Below, piece by piece: positions 1 through 12,246 of a stretch of 64,000 nt of DNA. A program made the position numbers and the translations under genes. The DNA is from Artemia franciscana. Lineage: Eukaryota; Arthropoda; Branchiopoda; Anostraca; Artemiidae. Where the stretch lies: NCBI RefSeq assembly GCF_032884065.1, contig NW_027062649.1, forward strand, positions 3,816,939-3,880,938, given 5' to 3'. Positions within the stretch are counted from its first letter, which is position 1. Every line of letters begins with the position of its first letter. The notes below the pieces were generated by a model, which was given only the letters and a program-made list of their open reading frames with translations, had not been told where the DNA came from and searched no databases.

Positions 1-2
1 TG

Positions 3-69
3 ACAAGCATGCCAATGTCATCTGCATCAAGTATCAGCACTGCCATATCAGATACGGACTCTGAAATAG
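3..69 (+). CDS. Exon 3' end of an unidentified upstream gene
   Basis: The window opens inside an exon. Reading from base 3 gives a Ser/Thr-rich stretch (SMPMSSASSISTAISDTDSE) that stays open until a donor, G|GTAAAA at 69/70. The exon ends in phase 1. The only strong candidate partner is the acceptor at 4250, whose exon also needs phase 1 (G+GA = Gly), giving a continuous acidic reading (DSEI-G-TDQDTEDSG). The other two frames are stopped or lack this continuity. The tract looks like a disordered, phosphorylatable linker. The exon start lies outside the window. I do not recognise the protein. Confidence 0.55.
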   Translation, partial: QACQCHLHQVSALPYQIRTLK

Positions 70-1148
70 GTAAAAAACAAAGTTTAGTTTTGCCACAGAC
101 CAAACATGTAGAATACAGATGTATAACTTGTCTTTCCTGTAATGTTCTAAAAAGGGGTCGGGTATAATGCGTGCCTTTGGAGCAATTCATAACAATGGAA
201 CTGTATATACTAAAATAGTATTGCCTTGCCTCTTGAACGATTAATTTCTGTTTGTTGGCCAGTATCAATTGTACCATCATAGGATTTAAATTGAAAAGTA
301 ATCGGAAAGAAACTTATGATCAGTTAATAATTTGTTTTTAATTGACTTGAATTTTTGTAAAGATCAGATATTCTCATTTAGTTTGCTTATAACAGACAGA
401 ATTTATGAGAATTTTTGCTTTTTTTATTAAACAGGCAGAATTTTTTTTTTAGTTCAGAAAAGGGCAGTCCCTAAAAATGCAGTAGAATACCTGCTAGAAT
501 AATGTTGAAAATAAACTCAAAAGAAGTATAATCTAAGCAATTCTGCAGCTTTAGAGTTCCTTATGGTACTATCCGATTCACTTGAAACGCTTGCCAACAC
601 AGAGGACGTAAAATTGCGTTTCCTTTTCAATCAAATTTCATAGTCGAACCATAGATTTTCAATAAATTTCGATTTTGTTTGATTCCTAGTGAAAATTCCT
701 GAATTCGCCCTTTTTTGGATTGGTTAGACGACGCTTAGGCTCATAAAATGACGTTAAGGTATCGAGTCCCCTTAAACAAAGGTTTCATTTTAATGATACA
801 GACTATTTTTGCTCTCTTGTGATCAGAGGCACCATTTATTGTATTAGTAGATTTTTAATATATTAGCTCATTCCCCCCCCCTCAGACAACCATTTCATAT
901 CTTAAAGTGGCCGGACCAGTGTTATCAATTATACAAATGGTGGTCAATTAGACCAGTGTTGTCACTTTCTTGGTAATATTAAATAACTCTATCTCTCTTT
1001 ATCAATGTAGAGATATAGTGATACTCTCTTTTCAAATGTATGTAAAGACTGACGGTAAAATAAAAAAAATAAATAAATTATCACAAATATGAAAAGTGGG
1101 ATGAGGTACCACCCCTGAAGCCTGTTCTATCCACGCTAAGGTTTTATC

Positions 1149-1176
1149 CCGACTCTCCTGCACTCAGGAGAGTCGG
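1149..1176. repeat. Perfect 12-bp hairpin
   Basis: CCGACTCTCCTG (1149-1160), loop CACT, then the exact reverse complement CAGGAGAGTCGG (1165-1176). It is GC-rich in an AT-rich intron. It could be a cruciform or the terminal hairpin of a transposon relic; no function can be read from it. Confidence 0.8.
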
Positions 1177-1299
1177 CTTCGATACTACGGGCTGGTTTCG
1201 GTATTTTCACAATGCAGAATAACATGGGATTTTTCTAACTATGAGGGAGGCCTTCCCCCCACCGAACCTCCGATCTTTAAGGTAAATTCCACTTATTAT

Positions 1300-1950
1300 C
1301 ACAATGGCAAAAAGCTTCCTGTTCTAATTAAACGGCCCTTGTGTTTCAGGAGTCATTCTTACAAAAATGTGACAAACAGTCAAATTTTAGCGTAAAGAGT
1401 AAGGTTCTGGGCCGAAAGATGATTGGCTTGATTGTATATTTTTTTTAGAGAGACAAGAATTTATTTTAAAGAACCAAAAAGATAATATTGGCCCTGTCTG
1501 CACCAAAACTGTTGTTTAGTGGAACTGTTGTTATGTTGTTTTGAATTATCTTTTAATGAGATCTCTCTCAGTTCTCTAGAACCCCTAGTTCGATACGATC
1601 ACTCCTGGGAAAAAAAATACAAACAAATAACCACGCATCCGTGATCTTTCTTCTGGCCAAAAAAAATTCAAAATTCCATATTTTCATTGATAGAATCTTG
1701 AAAGTATTACATCATGGTTCTCTGATATGCTGACTCTGATGATATGATTTTTAACAAGATTACTTGACTTTCTGAGGATGTAGTCACTTTTTTCAAAAAG
1801 TTGGAAAATCTTCTCGGGCTCATAGGTTTTAATGGACAGCATGAAACTTAATAAATGTTACATATTTGGAATCAGCATATAAAGCAATTTCTTTTGACGT
1901 GCAAATTGTTATTATAACCATTTCCAAGAGTTTTGGTTACTATTTGGCCG
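1300..1950. repeat. Family B interspersed repeat, degraded fragments
   Basis: Two segments match the family B cluster at 49-53 kb. 1320-1420 carries AATTAAACGGCCCTTGTGTT and TTTAGCGTAAAGAG (compare 53110-53190). 1560-1950 carries GATACGATCACTCCTGGGAA, the GCATCCGTGATCTTTCTTCT block, TTCTCTGATATGCTGA and a final TTTTGGTTACTAT (compare 52500-52880). Divergence is high and the terminal AGTTCGT hairpin is missing. Confidence 0.75.
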
Positions 1951-2615
1951 AAGGAATTGAATCTTTGTTGCGCTGTGGTCTCCATTTTCAATGAAAAAAA
2001 GCAAACATACTTTAGATTTTGGTTTGAACGACTCCCTTCTTGATATTATACAGTCACAGGCAGGATCCGACAACCTAAGACAACAACCGTCATCAAATAG
2101 CTGAGATTCAGCGCTATCTATCCAACGAGCTACATTTTTCGAATTTGGTTCGCAATTTATTCATGTTGTTTATTGTTTGAAAACACGTTTAAGATTGCCC
2201 AAAAAACAATGTTTTCCTATTTCTTAGCATGTTTTGATCCATCACTAAGAAAAATCTCAAGCAGTATCATAATTCTCGCCCGGTAAATTGTTAGATCTGT
2301 AATTAATGAATCGAATCACGCATGATTATTAAGATTCATGATTATTTAACTTGTTTTAATTTTTTGTTATAATTCTGTCGTTACTTTTACTGTTACTGCT
2401 TCTTTACTCTTGTTGTTTTCTAATATTTTCCATCGTGCAGAGCCGAAGTTTCTATTTCAATCATAACCTGAATGACCAACAAGGTCGTTGCTTGTAAAAC
2501 TAAAGATGTGCCTAGACTTACTGAGCTTGAAGGTTTTGACTCTTTCACTATGACAGTTCCTTTAAGTTTCCTAATGAAACAAGTGAGATCAGCTTTGTTT
2601 ATGACGCAAGTTGAG

Positions 2616-2720
2616 AAAACTGATGAGATGAAAATGATGAAATGATGAATGATGAAAATGATGAAATGAGATGAAAACTGATGAGATGATGACTGATGAG
2701 ATGGCAAGATGAGAAAACTG
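2616..2720. repeat. GATGA/ATGAAA microsatellite
   Basis: Imperfect runs of GATGA, ATGAAA and ACTGATGAGATG units. It produces the His/Ser/Phe-rich antisense reading frames at 2.4-2.8 kb, which I do not regard as genes. Confidence 0.75.
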
Positions 2721-4004
2721 TGTGGCTATGTAAATAGTAATTTGATAGTTTCAACCGAATTACTATTTCAGAATTTTTGCGGGATTCCTTTTTGGCCCTA
2801 CATAATGGCATAAAAGACCAAAAGGAAGATTCCTGTCTCATCCTTCCCGGTTAGAAAGTGCACTTTAAAACGAACAGCCAAAGAAAATAGCAAAAGGCTT
2901 CCGAGTTCCAAAATCTTTCTACTAGTAACTTCTCTTTTTCTCTGCCATAGCAATCTCATCGATCCCGAAAAGAAAGTCAATTATGCTTCAAATGCAAGTA
3001 AGCTTTGTCACTAACTTCTGAAGTTCTTGACACTTCTTTTTCAAATAATCAAATAATTTGTTTTTGTTAGTCCCCCCTTTACTGACAAACTTCTTTTATT
3101 ATTGGGCTCTGTGTCCCCCTCCGCGAAAAAAAAAATCCTACGTTCCTATTACAGCTAGACTTAACCAAAGCTTGACTAGATCTTATTGATAGTTGGTATC
3201 CATTTGAATGGCAAAATCTAAGTATTAGCTAATTCTTATTGTGAATGGACCTTAGCTAACCCTGACTGTTGTACAGTGTGTAAGCTCAGTAATAATTAAT
3301 TCTGACATCCTAATATTCTTTTGCTACAGGCAAGGTTATTGCTAACCCCATCCTGGGAAGTATTCTGCAATAGATGACAATTATTGATCTAGCCACGTGT
3401 CACTTTAAACAGTTTGGATTAAATGGGAATAACAACATTATTAAACGCACTTTAGTAGAGTAGAAGATTAATTGGGTAGTTTAGAATGCAAAGTAGAGCA
3501 ATGTCAAAACAACATTATAGTCATACTTGTGGACATAAGAATGAGCACAGCAAAATGGTAATGCATCCCGTTTGTGATTTGATGATCCGAGCTTTTCCAC
3601 GTACAAATTATTGAACACAAATGCTATAATCATTCAGATTGTAGACTTAAGGCATAATGTTTTTGAAAATTAGACAAGATGGAAGTAAAAAATATAATTA
3701 TAATAATAACATTGATATTATCTTTCATAATACTGCTTTAATATATAAGCGACTGAAATACTTATTGATGTTTTCTAATCCCATAATATTGTTGTATTAT
3801 AAATACGAGTAAATTAGAAATGGTATTTTGTCAATGTCAAAGAACAAGTGTGGCGTTAAAATATCTCACAGGCTTTTGTGTATATGTGTGTTTTGTCTAT
3901 TTTTGTGTGTGAGGTTCAAGCTCATGAAGTTTAAGCTATTGTGTGTGTGCTTATGGCTTCATAACACGTTTTGTTTTTAATTTTTAGTATTGACGGTTTG
4001 CGTT

Positions 4005-4210
4005 TATTCTTTTTTTATTCTTTTTTCTTTATTATTCTTTTTTATTTTTTATTATTTCTTTTTTTATTATTCTTTTTATTCTTTATTCTCTTTTATTCTT
4101 TAATTCTTTTTTTCTTTTTTATTATCTTTTTTATTATTCTTTCTTTTTTATTATTATTATCATTTTATTATTCTTTTTCTGTTTATTCTTTTTTTATTTT
4201 TATTTTTTCT
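4005..4210 (+). repeat. TTATTCTTTT-type pyrimidine tract upstream of an acceptor
   Basis: About 200 bases of T-rich tandem units (TTATTC, TTTTTATTAT, TTTATTCTTT). It ends some 40 bases before the acceptor at 4250 and could serve as an extended polypyrimidine tract. The Phe/Leu-rich reading frame across it is a composition artefact. Confidence 0.7.
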
Positions 4211-4250
4211 GTGAGTTTTATTTGTTTTAAACAGCAATTCTTTCTTCTAG

Positions 4251-4453
4251 GAACAGATCAGGATACAGAAGATTCTGGTGTAGAAATAGAGAGAGACTCA
4301 ACTCTTGACGAAAATGAGGAAGATTGTGTTCAAAAAGCCGCCAGCCAATTTATGAGGCACCTTTTCGGACTCCGTAAGAGCTTAGAGCATTTGACAGACA
4401 CCGCAAATTACCTCACGCGAAGGTACCACCTAGAAATCGGTTCTTGTGATTAG
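4251..4453 (+). CDS. Terminal exon of the unidentified upstream gene
   Basis: The exon starts after TTTCTTCTAG and reads in phase 1: an acidic stretch (TDQDTEDSGVEIERD, then DENEED), followed by a basic, probably helical C-terminus (QKAASQFMRHLFGLRKSLEH, then LTDTANYLTRRY) and a TAG stop at 4451-4453. Codon use is normal and there are no frame breaks. Composition and the phase match with the exon ending at 69 suggest a genuine last exon coding about 67 residues. The conserved-looking C-terminus resembles a short interaction module, but I cannot name the family. FANCA begins downstream on the same strand, so the genes are head-to-tail neighbours. Confidence 0.75.
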
Positions 4454-6483
4454 CAAAATCTTGTCAGTGAGCAGTGATTTTGATAGATCATAATGTCTTG
4501 CGTGTTTCTGGTATATCCTTATTGTAAGTCTGTGTGATCAATAGCGATTTGTTGTGCTATAGATAGAAGTGACTTGTGCAGTTATTATTTAAAAGGATAT
4601 TTTTCTATTTTATTGTTGTTTATCGTATTTGCCACGGCTCAATATGATTACTCATGTTAGGAAAGCGGTGTAGCTGTTGGAGTAATTTGATTTCAGATCA
4701 TGATTTATTTTACTTTCTTCCCTTTTTTTTCTACTTTTTATAAGTCTATTTTAACATTATATTTTTCTTTGATACTTTATTCTTTAGTTGACTAGCTATT
4801 TCTGTACTCCTTATTTAGAGATACTTAATTAGAAAAACGGTACAAATTGTCAATGAAGAGTTGACAACAGTCATATTCACAGTAAAATGTTTGGGGGGGG
4901 GGGGGGCTATATTTGTTGGCGGGATAAAGTAGGATTTATTCATAATGAAGCAAATACATAATGAACACACGGAACTATTCCCCACAAAGACTCCTTGGCA
5001 AGGGGATATAAAACCTTTTATATGCTCTAAAATTAGCGCTGTGACAGTCCAAAATTTGTTATGAGATACTTTCCATAAAATAGGTTTAAAGCCTACCTCG
5101 CCATATTAACGCTCTATCAATTGGTTTAGTTCGCTCACCTCTATATTATTTGGTGGTCAAGATATGTAGAAATTAATAAAATGCTTTATATCCCCTCTTT
5201 TCACTCACATAAATAGTTGGAGAGATGGTACATCTGGTATTATAAATGGCACATAGAGACTGAAATTTAAGCCTACCCTTTAAGCCCATCGAACTATATA
5301 AATTGGTTCAGTTTATTTACACTTATCTCATTTGTCGCGCTAAATATATAGGATTTTTTTTATCTTTTTTTCAAAATTGATTATATCTTCTTATAACACT
5401 CACAAAAATAGATTGGAAGTGGAGAGGTTGACATTAAAATTACTTTGCCCTGTCTTAAAGTCCAAGAACACATATCTTGTACCAGCTCCTGGATCCTAAT
5501 TGAGGTAATAGATGTCCTAAACATATCTTTTATAGTGGTTCTACTCTCCTCTTAAATTTTATGTTATGCAGGATACCACTACTAACAACTCATTGGAACA
5601 CGAGCCACCTGAAGTCAACCCAGCTGCGCAGATTTACCCTCCACCCTAATTCGTTCATAGTTACTTTCTTTTCCGCCTTCCAGAAAGTTCTGATTTCCTT
5701 TAAATCCTTTCTTATGACCTCTTCTCACGGCATTTTGGGACGACCCGCTTTTTGTTCGGCCCCGGATCGATAGCCAAATAGGACCATCCTTCAACCTTTA
5801 CTTTCCTTATCTTCCTCCTATCTCTACACATCTTTTGCCTTAAACTTTACGAAGAGATTCTGTTTCAAAGCCATGCTTTATCATTGTCATTACCTTATCT
5901 TCCGCGATTCTGATCATAGTTGAAAGATTTATTTTTCTATTCGTCTAAACGTTTTTCAACTGCAACTAAACATTCTCGGTTTGGGCTGTTTTCCTTCTGT
6001 GGTTTTCCTTTCCTTTTTTCCTGGAAATAAGCTATTTACCAAGGATAATCTAGCACTTGATCGAGTGCCCACTGAGACCAAGGAGTAACGTAACCAGCAT
6101 TCTGTTATTTGTTGGTAAATACTTTCTCAGACCATACTGGCTAGACATGACGTATGAAACCAAGAAAAAAAATCGAATAGGTGAAAATGAAGATTTTGTC
6201 AGCCAGTTGCAAAATATGAAGACGAAATTCAAGCAAATATTCCGACCAGGACCTCCGCCGAGTCGTCCTCAGTGCTCAAAAAAAAGAAGAGAAAAAAAAA
6301 CAAAATCTAACCTTTCTGAAGTGAACTCTGCAAGAGGAGAAAAGACACTGAATAAAAAAAAAAAAAAAAAGAAAAAAATAACACTCAGATATCAATGAAA
6401 CAGAGTTTACCAATTAGACTGAGTAAGAATTCTTTGCCTTGTAACAGATTTTGTCTGTCTACAATCGATTTTCATTAGATATG

Positions 6484-6557
6484 CGGACAGGCTATCTTAA
6501 ACTAAATTTAATTTAACTGACGGACAGGCTATCTTAAACTAAATTTAATTTAACATT
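6484..6557. repeat. 37-bp tandem duplication
   Basis: CGGACAGGCTATCTTAAACT plus 17 further bases occurs at 6484-6520 and again, essentially unchanged, at 6521-6557. The near identity suggests a recent slippage or unequal-exchange event. Confidence 0.9.
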
Positions 6558-6760
6558 TGAAGGAACTTCTTTGGGGGGGGGGGGTTGAAAATAGAAGCTT
6601 TGAATAGATTGTAATGGAGCAGCAATATGCGCGGCTATGTTGGCCTCAGGGGGCTTGATGCTGCAGTGGGTTTGATTAGCAGCAATACTAGCAGTATGAC
6701 ATTTTAATACCGTGGGAAAATTAGTTTCTATAAAGCTCTGAAAATTTGCTTGATAATTAT

Positions 6761-7200
<440 letters not shown>

Positions 7201-7273
<73 letters not shown>
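7201..7273. repeat. (TA)n microsatellite
   Basis: Pure TA run of about 73 bp immediately after the Penelope-like module. Confidence 0.97.
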
Positions 7274-7275
<2 letters not shown>

Positions 7276-7361
7276 GACATTGTCGAACATATAAAAAAAA
7301 ATGTAAAAGCCTATTCATATTAAACGCCGCGTCATTGGCTTTAATTTCGGAATTTTGACAG

Positions 7362-7479
7362 GAGACCCTTCTGCAGGAATTGCCTGCTACAGAGCAATCC
7401 AGATCCAACTTCTTGCAAAAACATTTTCAGGAGTCGCAGCTATTTGGGTTACACGAGCAGGAGCTGCAATGGAATCAGG
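7362..7479 (+). CDS. Candidate early FANCA exon (tentative)
   Basis: After an acceptor ATTTTGACAG at 7361 an open frame runs to GG|GTTAAG at 7479/7480. It enters in phase 1 and leaves in phase 2, and phase 2 is exactly what the exon at 21913 needs (GG+T = Gly). The reading is small-residue rich (AIQIQLLAKTF then SGVAAIWVTRAGAAMESG) and vaguely recalls the FANCA N-terminal segment around DQASRLGVPVGIL. A second frame is also open here, which weakens the case, and the donor is not a strong consensus. It could equally be chance sequence between TE fragments. Confidence 0.3.
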
Positions 7480-8204
7480 GTTAAGTCAATCGTTATGATA
7501 ACTGATTGTTTCTTAATTCTTATATCCCCACTGAAGGGGGTCAAGACTTGACCTGTTTCAACTCGACTGCTTCAATTTTGGACTTAATGGTACAAGTGCA
7601 ACCAGTGAAACTAGACTCCCATGTAGTGGCAATTCTCGAGAGTTCACAAATTTTAAGAATGTTGATGAAATTCTTTTTAAATATAAAATACTTATGTCTT
7701 AATCATTCTTGTGGCAAATCTCTAACATTTTTATCGGGTTGGGGGGGAGGGCAAGAGGGGTCCATATCCGAATAATCAAAGGATATGAGATATATAATTA
7801 TTTTTCGCCACATTTTTGGGGGACGACTGCCCCCTTGCTCCTCCCTCCAAACGACACCCTGATAACTATTGTCAGATTCACGGTTGGTGGGGTTGGCGTT
7901 GACAATTGTGATCTACCGGTGTTTAAAATTGTTTGCCAAATCTATATATCTATCGGTCAATCTAAACGACATGCACTTCAGACTTTAAGCCTTTAGCACG
8001 AAGTTCGTTATTTTGGTTTCGTAATTGTTGAATTTCGTTAATTTGGTGTCCCAGAAAAAAGAATAGGTCATTTTTTTCAAAAAAATTATACAATATGTTT
8101 AATTCTTAATAAGAAATCAAGTTTAACTAGCTATAGAAAAAGTTATGTGAAACTCATATTTATGTCTTTTATTAACAAACTATAATCTATAGCCATCCAA
8201 CAAG

Positions 8205-8605
8205 GGTCAAGGGTCTCTTTATTGACGAAAAAAAAGCAACAGATAAACGCGCATCCGTGATCTTTCTTCTGCCAAGAAATACAAAATCCGACATTTTTGA
8301 AGATAAGAGCTTGAAACCTCTACAGCAAGGTTTTCTGATAAGCTGAATCTGATGGTATGATTTTCATTAAGATTCCATTACTTTTAGGGGTTGTTTCCCC
8401 ATCTTTTTGAAAATAAGGCTAATTTTTTTCTTGCTCGTAACTTTTAATGGGTAAAATCAAACGATGAAAGTCATATATTTGAAACTATCATAAGAACCTG
8501 ATTCTTTTGATGCATCGATTGGTGTAAAATTCCTTTTTTTAGAGTTTCGGTTACTATGAGCTGGGTCGCTCCTTCCTTACAGTTCGTTATCGCAAACTGT
8601 TTGAT
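8205..8605 (+). repeat. Family B interspersed repeat, 3' end copy
   Basis: Matches 52520-52960: GCATCCGTGATCTTTCTTCT, the TTTTCTGATAAGCTGAATCT block, GGGGTTGTTTCCCC, GAGTTTCGGTTACTATGAGC, and an imperfect terminal palindrome ACAGTTCGT...CGCAAACTGT followed by TTTGAT. Same orientation as the 52-kb copy. Confidence 0.85.
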
Positions 8606-8794
8606 CTTTACAACTATTACCTAAAGTTGTTACTTTTTTGAAACCAGAAATTTTGCATATTTTGTTTATCCCTTAAAATATATGCAGGATACAATAAGTA
8701 AACATACAAACCGGGACACTCCACAATGAAGAAAAATATGTAAATACTTTTACCTAGATCCCCTGCTTGCAACTGATATTACCACAAGTGTGAG

Positions 8795-9065
8795 CGTTCT
8801 GTTCCGGGCTCGAAATATGTTGGGAAACAGTCTACACAGGCCAGGATTCACCAATAGGTCCACGAGGCCCGGGCTTAGGGGCGCACAATGCCAGCGGGCG
8901 CGATAATTTATATCTGAGTGTTTTTTCTTAACGAAACTGGACTGCTGTGATTTATTGTCAAAGTGCGGGGTGCACTCCGTCACCGCGCTGCTTATTCAGA
9001 GAAAAATGATTTTAAAACGACGCATGAAATCTCTGGCCACTTGTAAACTGTCAGATGTCTCCCAA
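8795..9065. repeat. Diverged interspersed repeat (partner at 12247)
   Basis: Shares ordered blocks with 12247-12505: the AGGATTCACCAATAGG / ...GGATTTACAAACAG block, CACAATGCCAG / GAACAATGCCAG, CTGTGATTTATTGTC / ATGTGATTTATCATC, then GATTTTAAAACGACG / GGTTTTAAAACAACG. Relatively GC-rich. The reading frame 8955-9185 lies in it and is not shared by the second copy, so it is not treated as a gene. Confidence 0.6.
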
Positions 9066-10261
9066 GAATGCCAGCTAAGAGTTTCTGAACAACATATGAA
9101 AACTGGACTTTCAACTGGTCGATTCATTCTAAGTATTGTCCGTAAAACACCTAATGCGAACGCGGGATTAAGAGGAAAGGCTTAGAAATAAAAAAGATGG
9201 TATAGAATTAGAAAGAAGAGACTCCTGGCTTAGAAAGAAAAGATGAAAAACTTGGGCATTGACGTTTTCCCCTACTTAAGGTAAACATGAGAATGAATTT
9301 TTGAGTGAAATGGAGAAATACTGGGAAGTGAAGCTATTAATAGGAACCCCATGAAAACCGATTATAATTAGTGTTTTTCTAAAAAGTCAATTTCCTAGAA
9401 ATTTTATTATGCAGGATAACAGTTTTCACAATCTTGTGAGCTCAGAGGTGAGCGGTTCTTGATTGTTTCCATGTGACTTGTTACATAGTGAGCATTTAAT
9501 TGGACGTCTCAGGGAGGAATCTTATTTATATATTGAGACATAAGGGGTTATCAATAACAGTGTCTGGCTTGCTTGAAAGATCAGGGCCTAATAGGTCATA
9601 AGCACATTGCAAGTTGGGCTAGATGATGAGCTTTTGGATTTCGAGAAGGGTTTAAGACGCATCGTGAAAGTTATTCAAGAGAAATAAAAAAAAATCTTAG
9701 TAAATATACAACAAAATGGCTACTGAGCTTTACTATTCTAGGAACAACGCTACCGAAATACAGATTATATTTAATTCTTTGAGAGGTCCCACCAGGCCAA
9801 TATAAATCGATTGTAAATCGTTAAATAACCTTTCATCCACATGTATAGTTCATGCGAAGAAAAAACCTAGTACGTCCTAGAGAAGGGTATTCAACTAGTA
9901 ATTCGAATCTATTCGAATCTGCACACTAAATGTCCAAATAAGACAAACATCAAAACATCCATTTTGTTTTTATCATATATTTCATATTATTCACCCATAA
10001 AACTAATACTATTTAATATTATATTTGATATTTTTTTTAACAATGTATTGATGCACTGCACACGATTACCTGTATTGGTGGAAATAGTAGAATTGTTTCT
10101 TGGATGCCAAAATAGTAGATATTTCTAGTTTTAGATTTGATGTCCTTAACATCAAACGTGACTTGCGGTTATCATCAGACAAGATAACTCTCAAACTATT
10201 CTTCGCGTATTTTACTTAAAAATGTGTCTTCGCACAAGGATGTTGTTCCAAAGACTGATGC

Positions 10262-10292
<31 letters not shown>
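10262..10292. repeat. (GTA)n microsatellite
   Basis: About ten uninterrupted GTA units. It lies beyond the 3' end of the minus-strand RT fossil at 10396, so it may be that LINE's tandem tail (TAC on the minus strand). Confidence 0.9.
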
Positions 10293-10395
10293 ACAGGTTT
10301 AATAGCAAAAATTTGACAGCTATCGCTGATTTGTGTTTCTTTACAACATATTCAAAATCAAACTACACTTGTAAATATAAATCAAGCTATAAATA

Positions 10396-11009
10396 TTAAC
10401 CCTTAATGTACATTTTGACGAAAACCGGGACGAAAGAATTACCACATCGGTTTGTTCTTGCTTTAACGGGAACTAACTTGTCTTGCTTTCTCGTTCTTGA
10501 TGGTAGAGGTTGATCAGGTAGAATGTTACGGTGCTGAGATTTAGAAAGCAAGAACTTTCCTAAACTCCTTATCAGAGTTTCGTACCGGCTTTGGAGTGAC
10601 GGCATTCCATGCACTTCCAGAGCCATTTCGTAGGGGATGTCACGGCAACCCAAGACGATCGATACCGCTTGCTTCTGAACCGATTCAAGCTCCTGACAAA
10701 GATACACTGTTCTAAGTGCTGAGGGCACCCAAACAGGGCACGCATATTCCAGAATGGGGTAAAGACTCAAAAGTTCTTCTTTGAACTCGTCCCTTAGGAC
10801 GTCATTTGCTTGCAAATTGATGACCTCCAGCTGCAGTTTATCTCAGTAGCTAGCCCCATCTGTTTCAAAAGTGTTTTGAGATAGCCTCACTTCTACTGCC
10901 TTTGGATCCTAGTCAGAAAACCGCTCCTGAAACTGCTTCTGGAGGTCTTTGGTGTTTTCGAGTGCAAATTGTGCGGGGAACTCATTTATTGCATCAGCCA
11001 TGAAAAGTG
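10396..11009 (-). pseudogene. Chimeric fossil: hAT/ZBED-like transposase fragment joined to LINE RT C-terminus
   Basis: Minus strand. The first part (about 11009-10780) reads FQERFSD-stop-DPKAVEVRL, then SQNTFETDGASY-stop-DKLQLEVINLQANDVLRD. This is typical of the linker before the C-terminal dimerisation region of hAT-derived transposases such as ZBED5 or GTF2IRD2 relatives, with two in-frame stops. Without a frame change it passes into a LINE RT tail (about 10775-10396): LYPILEYACPVWVPSALRTV, then CQELESVQKQAVSIVLGCRD. The 3' end runs toward the (GTA)n run at 10262. The RT catalytic core is absent. The fusion is most simply a truncated LINE inserted in a dead hAT copy. Neither part can be functional as it stands. 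Confidence 0.7.
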
Positions 11010-12104
11010 GACTGCTAAAAGTACGTTAAATTGCTAGCCTGTAATTAGAAAAAAAAGACAGGCTAAGAACTGAAGGTCTTTAGATGAGTGCATAGATGGG
11101 AAATTAAATTTTCTGTCCTTGTAGTTTTAGAGTCAGAAATCATAAACAACTTGTAATGTCTGCAGCAAAGGCCAATTTTTATATCAACTGTTCATCAGAC
11201 GGTAATGGCTGCAAGTAGTATTTGGTTTCTAGGAAGTTAGGTATTTCTTTTCTTTATTCAGATATTCTGCTCCAAACTTCACACAAATTGGTAATCTTAC
11301 TGCTGTGTATTCTGGGAAATCATATCTTCCAACATGTCTTTGATTTGACTGTGGTTGAGCCCATGTGGCATTATTAATTTTACGACCTTCACCGCAGGAT
11401 TCGGTACACTCCTAACGTCACTACAATTACCTTATTGGTAATTGTTTACCAATAAGGCTTGCTGGTGAATAAAACCTTGCAGAAACATTGGTAATAAAAA
11501 AAATAAAGAAAAAACGATCAAAATAATTTTTTAATGCCAACGACAATACTTGTAAAATACAAAGCAAATTTTTCTGGAGGAATACCATCTCTCTTCTTCA
11601 GCCCGAACAAAAAAAAATTCAAGGAAAATGCCAAAAGATGTGGAAAGGCAAAGAAAGCCAAAACAATAAGAAGAGTCAATGTGAAAAATAAACCAATAAA
11701 AAGCCCAATAAACGCCAAAATTAGAAGATTAATAAAAACTAATAAAATGCAAAATTAGAAGAATTAAAACTATAAACCTTTTACTAAAGGTGAGTCTTTA
11801 ACGAATACCCACGATTATCATAAAGTCTAAAAACTTTTGACTGCTTTCGATGGATACTAGTGAATAATGTTTTGGTTGTAGAATTTGTTTTTCATATACA
11901 TTTGCTTCACTTGTATAGCCTTTCTTTATGCCACTCATATTCTTTCCTTCATCAACAGTCAAAGAGCTGAAGTTAGTCCAGTCCCAATTATCATCAGCAA
12001 ATGTTTGTTTCTATTCATTGGATATATCCCCTCCAGTAGCTGCGCTTTACATGCTATTTGGGGATGTCAACTTCTCTATTAGATGACATTATATAGAAAA
12101 GTCA

Positions 12105-12190
12105 ATATATATATAATCAATATATATCAAATATATTGATATATATAATATAATATAAGATATAATCAACTATAATCAATATTATATTGA
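12105..12190. repeat. Palindromic AT-rich segment
   Basis: Overlapping ATATAT, TAATCAATATA and TATTGATTA units form several self-complementary arms. A low-complexity cruciform-prone stretch. Confidence 0.6.
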
Positions 12191-12246
12191 TTAGATTCAC
12201 TTTGAAAAGTCTATGAAATCATGCCGCCGTTTTCCGGCGATTTAAA

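Larger units (their letters stand above)
70..4250 (+). other. Intron of the upstream gene
   Basis: AT-rich intron between the donor at 70 and the acceptor TTCTTTCTTCTAG ending at 4250. It holds a 12-bp perfect hairpin (1149-1176), two family B fragments (1300-1450 and 1560-1950), a GATGA-rich microsatellite (2616-2720) and a pyrimidine tract built of TTATTCTTTT-like units (4005-4210). I see no other gene; the small ORFs at 2.4-3.0 kb are low-complexity shadows. Confidence 0.55.

Noticed and set aside
2420..2980. Three antisense frames rich in His, Ser and Phe
   Set aside because: They read through a GATGA microsatellite.
3971..4250. N-terminal Phe/Leu-rich extension of the frame ending at 4453
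   Set aside because: Translation of the pyrimidine tract; the splice acceptor at 4250 explains the real start.
5572..5646. Acceptor-like ATGTTATGCAG followed by an open frame ending in PPP-stop
   Set aside because: Phase 0 entry does not fit the exon ending at 69 and no partner or homology was found.
6057..6398. Lys-rich 113-codon frame
   Set aside because: The C-terminal third is polyA-encoded Lys and the rest matches no FANCA or other motif; could not be supported as a first exon.
9415..9447. 33-nt exon-like segment with CAG| and |GTGAGC borders
   Set aside because: Too short for an independent call and no homology.
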